A DNA stretch of 64,000 nt. Source: Hafnia alvei. Lineage in GTDB: Bacteria > Pseudomonadota > Gammaproteobacteria > Enterobacterales > Enterobacteriaceae. Position numbers and translations under genes: made by a program. Within the stretch, counting starts at the first letter, position 1. Each line of letters starts with the position of its first letter. The notes under the pieces were generated by a model that saw only the letters and a list, made by a program, of their open reading frames with translations, ran no database searches and was not told the DNA's origin. The stretch is taken from NCBI RefSeq assembly GCF_900095695.1, contig NZ_FMIQ01000026.1, positions 38,954-102,953 on the forward strand, read 5' to 3'. Shown here piece after piece: positions 62,104 through 64,000 of this stretch.

Positions 62104-62820
62104 ATGGCACAAGGGAAAATAACCATCAATACGATAACACATAAAATTGTTACCGCTGATGGCGAAGAACACACATTACGTAGCAAAGAATATCAGATGC
62201 TATGCCTGCTTTTAGAACGCGCGCCGTTATGTGTGACACGACGTGAAATCATTTCACACGTATGGAGTGGGACGTACAGCGCAGATGCGACGATCAACCA
62301 AACAATGAAATCGATACGGCGCAAATTAGGAGATAAAGATTTCACACTGATACAGACTATACCTAGGATGGGGTATCAAATAGAGCATCCCGAGCTCTTT
62401 TCCTTAGAACCGGCAGTTAATCATGAACCAGTAATTCATGATGATAGTCGTGAAGACCAGCAATTAAACACACAATCTCACTATGAAAGTAAAAGGGACA
62501 ACGTTCAAACTACTCTGCCGGTTATTAATGAAAATCAAAGCGTAAAACGTTGGGGGATGATGGTAGCAATTGGCATACTCTGTTTTATCTGTGGCGTGCT
62601 TTGGCATGGAATGGCACCCTCATTTCCTTTACTGACGAAAACCAAAGGACGTGAAGAAATCTCCAATTCATTAATTTCAACCGTGACATCGGGTAAAGAC
62701 AGTACGCTGCTCTATGATAATTATAGATTTGTTTGTAAGTATTCATGGCATGATGAATCACAATTCGCTTTAGTTTGTACTAAGGTTGAATTACCCGAAA
62801 GTAATACGCCATCAAGGTAG
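62104..62820 (+). CDS. Membrane-bound winged-helix regulator, CadC-like
   Basis: A 238-residue protein. Residues 1-95 form an OmpR/PhoB-type winged helix (HTLRSKEYQMLCLLLER, then TRREIISHVWSG, INQTMKSIRRKL and IQTIPRMGYQI). A polar linker follows (about 96-148), then one transmembrane helix (151-169) and a short periplasmic domain of about 68 residues with two cysteines (FVCKYSWHDE, LVCTKVEL) that could form a disulfide. CadC and ToxR have this plan and act by binding DNA while anchored in the membrane. It is divergent from pgaA, so control of exopolysaccharide synthesis is a reasonable guess. Confidence 0.8.
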   Translation: MAQGKITINTITHKIVTADGEEHTLRSKEYQMLCLLLERAPLCVTRREIISHVWSGTYSADATINQTMKSIRRKLGDKDFTLIQTIPRMGYQIEHPELFSLEPAVNHEPVIHDDSREDQQLNTQSHYESKRDNVQTTLPVINENQSVKRWGMMVAIGILCFICGVLWHGMAPSFPLLTKTKGREEISNSLISTVTSGKDSTLLYDNYRFVCKYSWHDESQFALVCTKVELPESNTPSR

Positions 62821-63100
62821 CTATTATTATGTAATCGATGCTATTTGTTTATTTCTTTGCAATAAGATTCATCCCAATATATGTGAAATTACACTTTCAG
62901 TGAGGATGAAAAATTCTATTTTAATTTTCCTAAGTGAAATTGAATTTAATGATAGAGAATATGATTAAAGTTATGCCCACATTTTGCCGTATATGTATAT
63001 AAAGCAGCACGATGGTTGTTGTAAAATCGTTTAGGGAGACTTCTTCGAGGTCTAAACAAACCCTAGTAAAGCTCAACGTAGAAAAGCTCAAGCAGGCATA

Positions 63101-63766
63101 ATGAATATACCTCCGGTGAATGCACGGTCTGACGCCTTACCGACTCCGCGGGGAGAAAAACTCACCGCGGAGATGCTGACGGTTAAAATTGATCAGCTTC
63201 TTAACTTACTTGAGCGTAAAGACATTTCGCCTCAACAGCGTGAGACATTGATTCGAACGTTAACGTCGCTACAGCAGGAACGAACTCTGCTCAGCCAGCT
63301 TGCTTCTGGTGCAAAAAATACGCCGCCAGTGGATCAGGTACCAAACACGCGCCCTGATGTGGCCACGGCTGCGCGGACGGCGACGGTAATCCAGAGCAAT
63401 CAACCGGTTGTCATTGGCGATACGGCCAAGGCGCTGATGAGTAAAAGTGAAATCCAGCATGCGATACAGGTCAATCAAGTATTGGATAAAGCATTAGGGA
63501 ATTTGGCTCCAGCTTCTCAAACTTCAGACGTGGTTCGCTCCCCTTTAGAGAACTATCTAGCGGTGGCTGCGCAAAACCCGGTTGTGAATGTGAAGCCTGA
63601 CGAGTCTGATAACAAAATAACCTCGGTAATCGACCCTAAGCCACTGTTTGGCATTATCCCGCAAGAATGGTTGCCTACGGGAATGCGTACGCCTGCGCGC
63701 TCGTCAGGCTGGGTTATGTTTGTAGGAATTCTCGTTTTGTTGGGGGTGATGATATGGATATGGTGA
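63101..63766 (+). CDS. C-terminally membrane-anchored protein of unknown function
   Basis: A 221-residue protein with no N-terminal signal. Residues about 18-70 are helical and heptad-like (LTAEMLTVKIDQLLNLLER, then QRETLIRTLTSLQQERTLLSQL). The middle (70-195) is polar, rich in Pro, Asn, Val and Gln. The C terminus ends with a single hydrophobic helix, WVMFVGILVLLGVMIWIW, so it should be tail-anchored in the inner membrane facing the cytoplasm. The plan recalls the flagellar regulator Flk, but I cannot claim homology. It lies between the pga-linked regulator and tRNA-Lys. Confidence 0.7.
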   Translation: MNIPPVNARSDALPTPRGEKLTAEMLTVKIDQLLNLLERKDISPQQRETLIRTLTSLQQERTLLSQLASGAKNTPPVDQVPNTRPDVATAARTATVIQSNQPVVIGDTAKALMSKSEIQHAIQVNQVLDKALGNLAPASQTSDVVRSPLENYLAVAAQNPVVNVKPDESDNKITSVIDPKPLFGIIPQEWLPTGMRTPARSSGWVMFVGILVLLGVMIWIW

Positions 63767-63882
63767 TATGAAGCTATGAAACGGAGAGTTTAGGAAAGAT
63801 GGAGAGGGGATAAGTATCTTCGTTCGACTCGAACCTGCGGCAGGTTCTCATCCCACACGAATTTTATGCGGAGTACAAAAAC

Positions 63883-63901
63883 AAAAAAACGCCTCTCGGC
63901 G
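63883..63901 (-). terminator. Terminator downstream of tRNA-Lys
   Basis: On the minus strand CGCC-GAGA-GGCG (short stem with a GNRA-type loop) runs into a seven-T stretch, about 20 bases after the tRNA CCA end. Confidence 0.7.
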
Positions 63902-63920
63902 CTTAATGTTTTATCTGAAA

Positions 63921-63996
63921 TGGTGGGTCGTGCGGGATTCGAACCTGCGACCAATTGATTAAAAGTCAACTGCTCTACCAACTGAGCTAACGACCC
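63921..63996 (-). tRNA. tRNA-Lys(TTT)
   Basis: A 76-base tRNA. It begins GGGTCGTTAGCTCAG and has the anticodon loop CTTTTAA with anticodon TTT. The T arm reads GGTTCGAATCC and it ends ACGACCCACCA with an encoded CCA. The acceptor stem GGGTCG/CGACCC pairs perfectly. In E. coli the neighbourhood downstream of zipA-ligA leads to a Val/Lys tRNA cluster near gltX; this is probably the last gene of such an operon, which continues beyond the window. Confidence 0.98.
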
Positions 63997-64000
63997 GCAG

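Noticed and set aside
63790..63981. A 63-codon minus-strand frame across the tRNA
   Set aside because: It is translated tRNA-Lys sequence and its trailer (the NPARPT-type peptide is a common artefact of tRNA genes).

Overview
The window looks like a chromosomal segment of an enterobacterium in the Hafnia/Obesumbacterium group (order Enterobacterales). This is inferred from gene content. Most proteins match E. coli families closely (UvrB, DusC, PbpG, HemF, AmiA, CysPTWAM, PtsHI-Crr, CysK, ZipA, LigA). The E. coli gene neighbourhoods are recognisable but broken up by extra clusters: a complete malonate decarboxylase operon, an isolated lacZ and a pga exopolysaccharide operon. Malonate use together with beta-galactosidase fits Hafnia. 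The genus is not proven by the sequence alone.

Layout. 1-4.6 kb: the 3' end of bioD, a small HicA-like/HTH gene pair that looks like a toxin-antitoxin module, about 950 bp of regulatory DNA with two inverted DnaA boxes and a LexA-like box, then uvrB and a VF530-type gene. 4.6-8.2 kb: two divergent regulator/enzyme pairs (LysR/flavodoxin-like oxidoreductase; MocR/carboxymuconolactone-decarboxylase family). 8.2-10.1 kb: an AT-rich insert bounded by a perfect 31-bp direct repeat and holding one gene. That gene encodes a protein with the catalytic signature of ExoY/edema-factor nucleotidyl cyclase toxins, and it is the most remarkable item here. 10.1-16.6 kb: dusC, a frameshifted eamA, tam, pbpG, a yedI-type gene, the 27-residue yohP, and nlpA.

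16.9-25.1 kb: mdcABCDE-mdcF-mdcGH with mdcR facing the end of the operon. It encodes a biotin-independent malonate decarboxylase with its prosthetic-group synthesis, loading enzymes and transporter. 25.3-32.8 kb: yohC, yajD, a 32-residue membrane protein, a fatty acid desaturase whose end overlaps osmF, then osmF-yehYXW and a PhnD-like binding protein. A multi-hairpin spacer separates osmF from yehY.

32.8-55.9 kb is a conserved backbone: yaiI-hemF-amiA, an inserted lacZ, ypeA, yfeZ, yfeY, yfeX, the sulfate/thiosulfate operon cysPTWA with cysM, a lipoprotein gene, crr-ptsI-ptsH (minus strand), cysK, cysZ, zipA, ligA and ypeB. Sulfate uptake (CysPTWA, CysZ) and both O-acetylserine sulfhydrylases (CysK, CysM) lie within about 11 kb. 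55.9-64 kb: pgaABCD (minus strand) for poly-N-acetylglucosamine, a divergent membrane-bound winged-helix regulator, a C-terminally membrane-anchored protein of unknown function, and tRNA-Lys(TTT). I saw no insertion sequence, prophage or CRISPR array.
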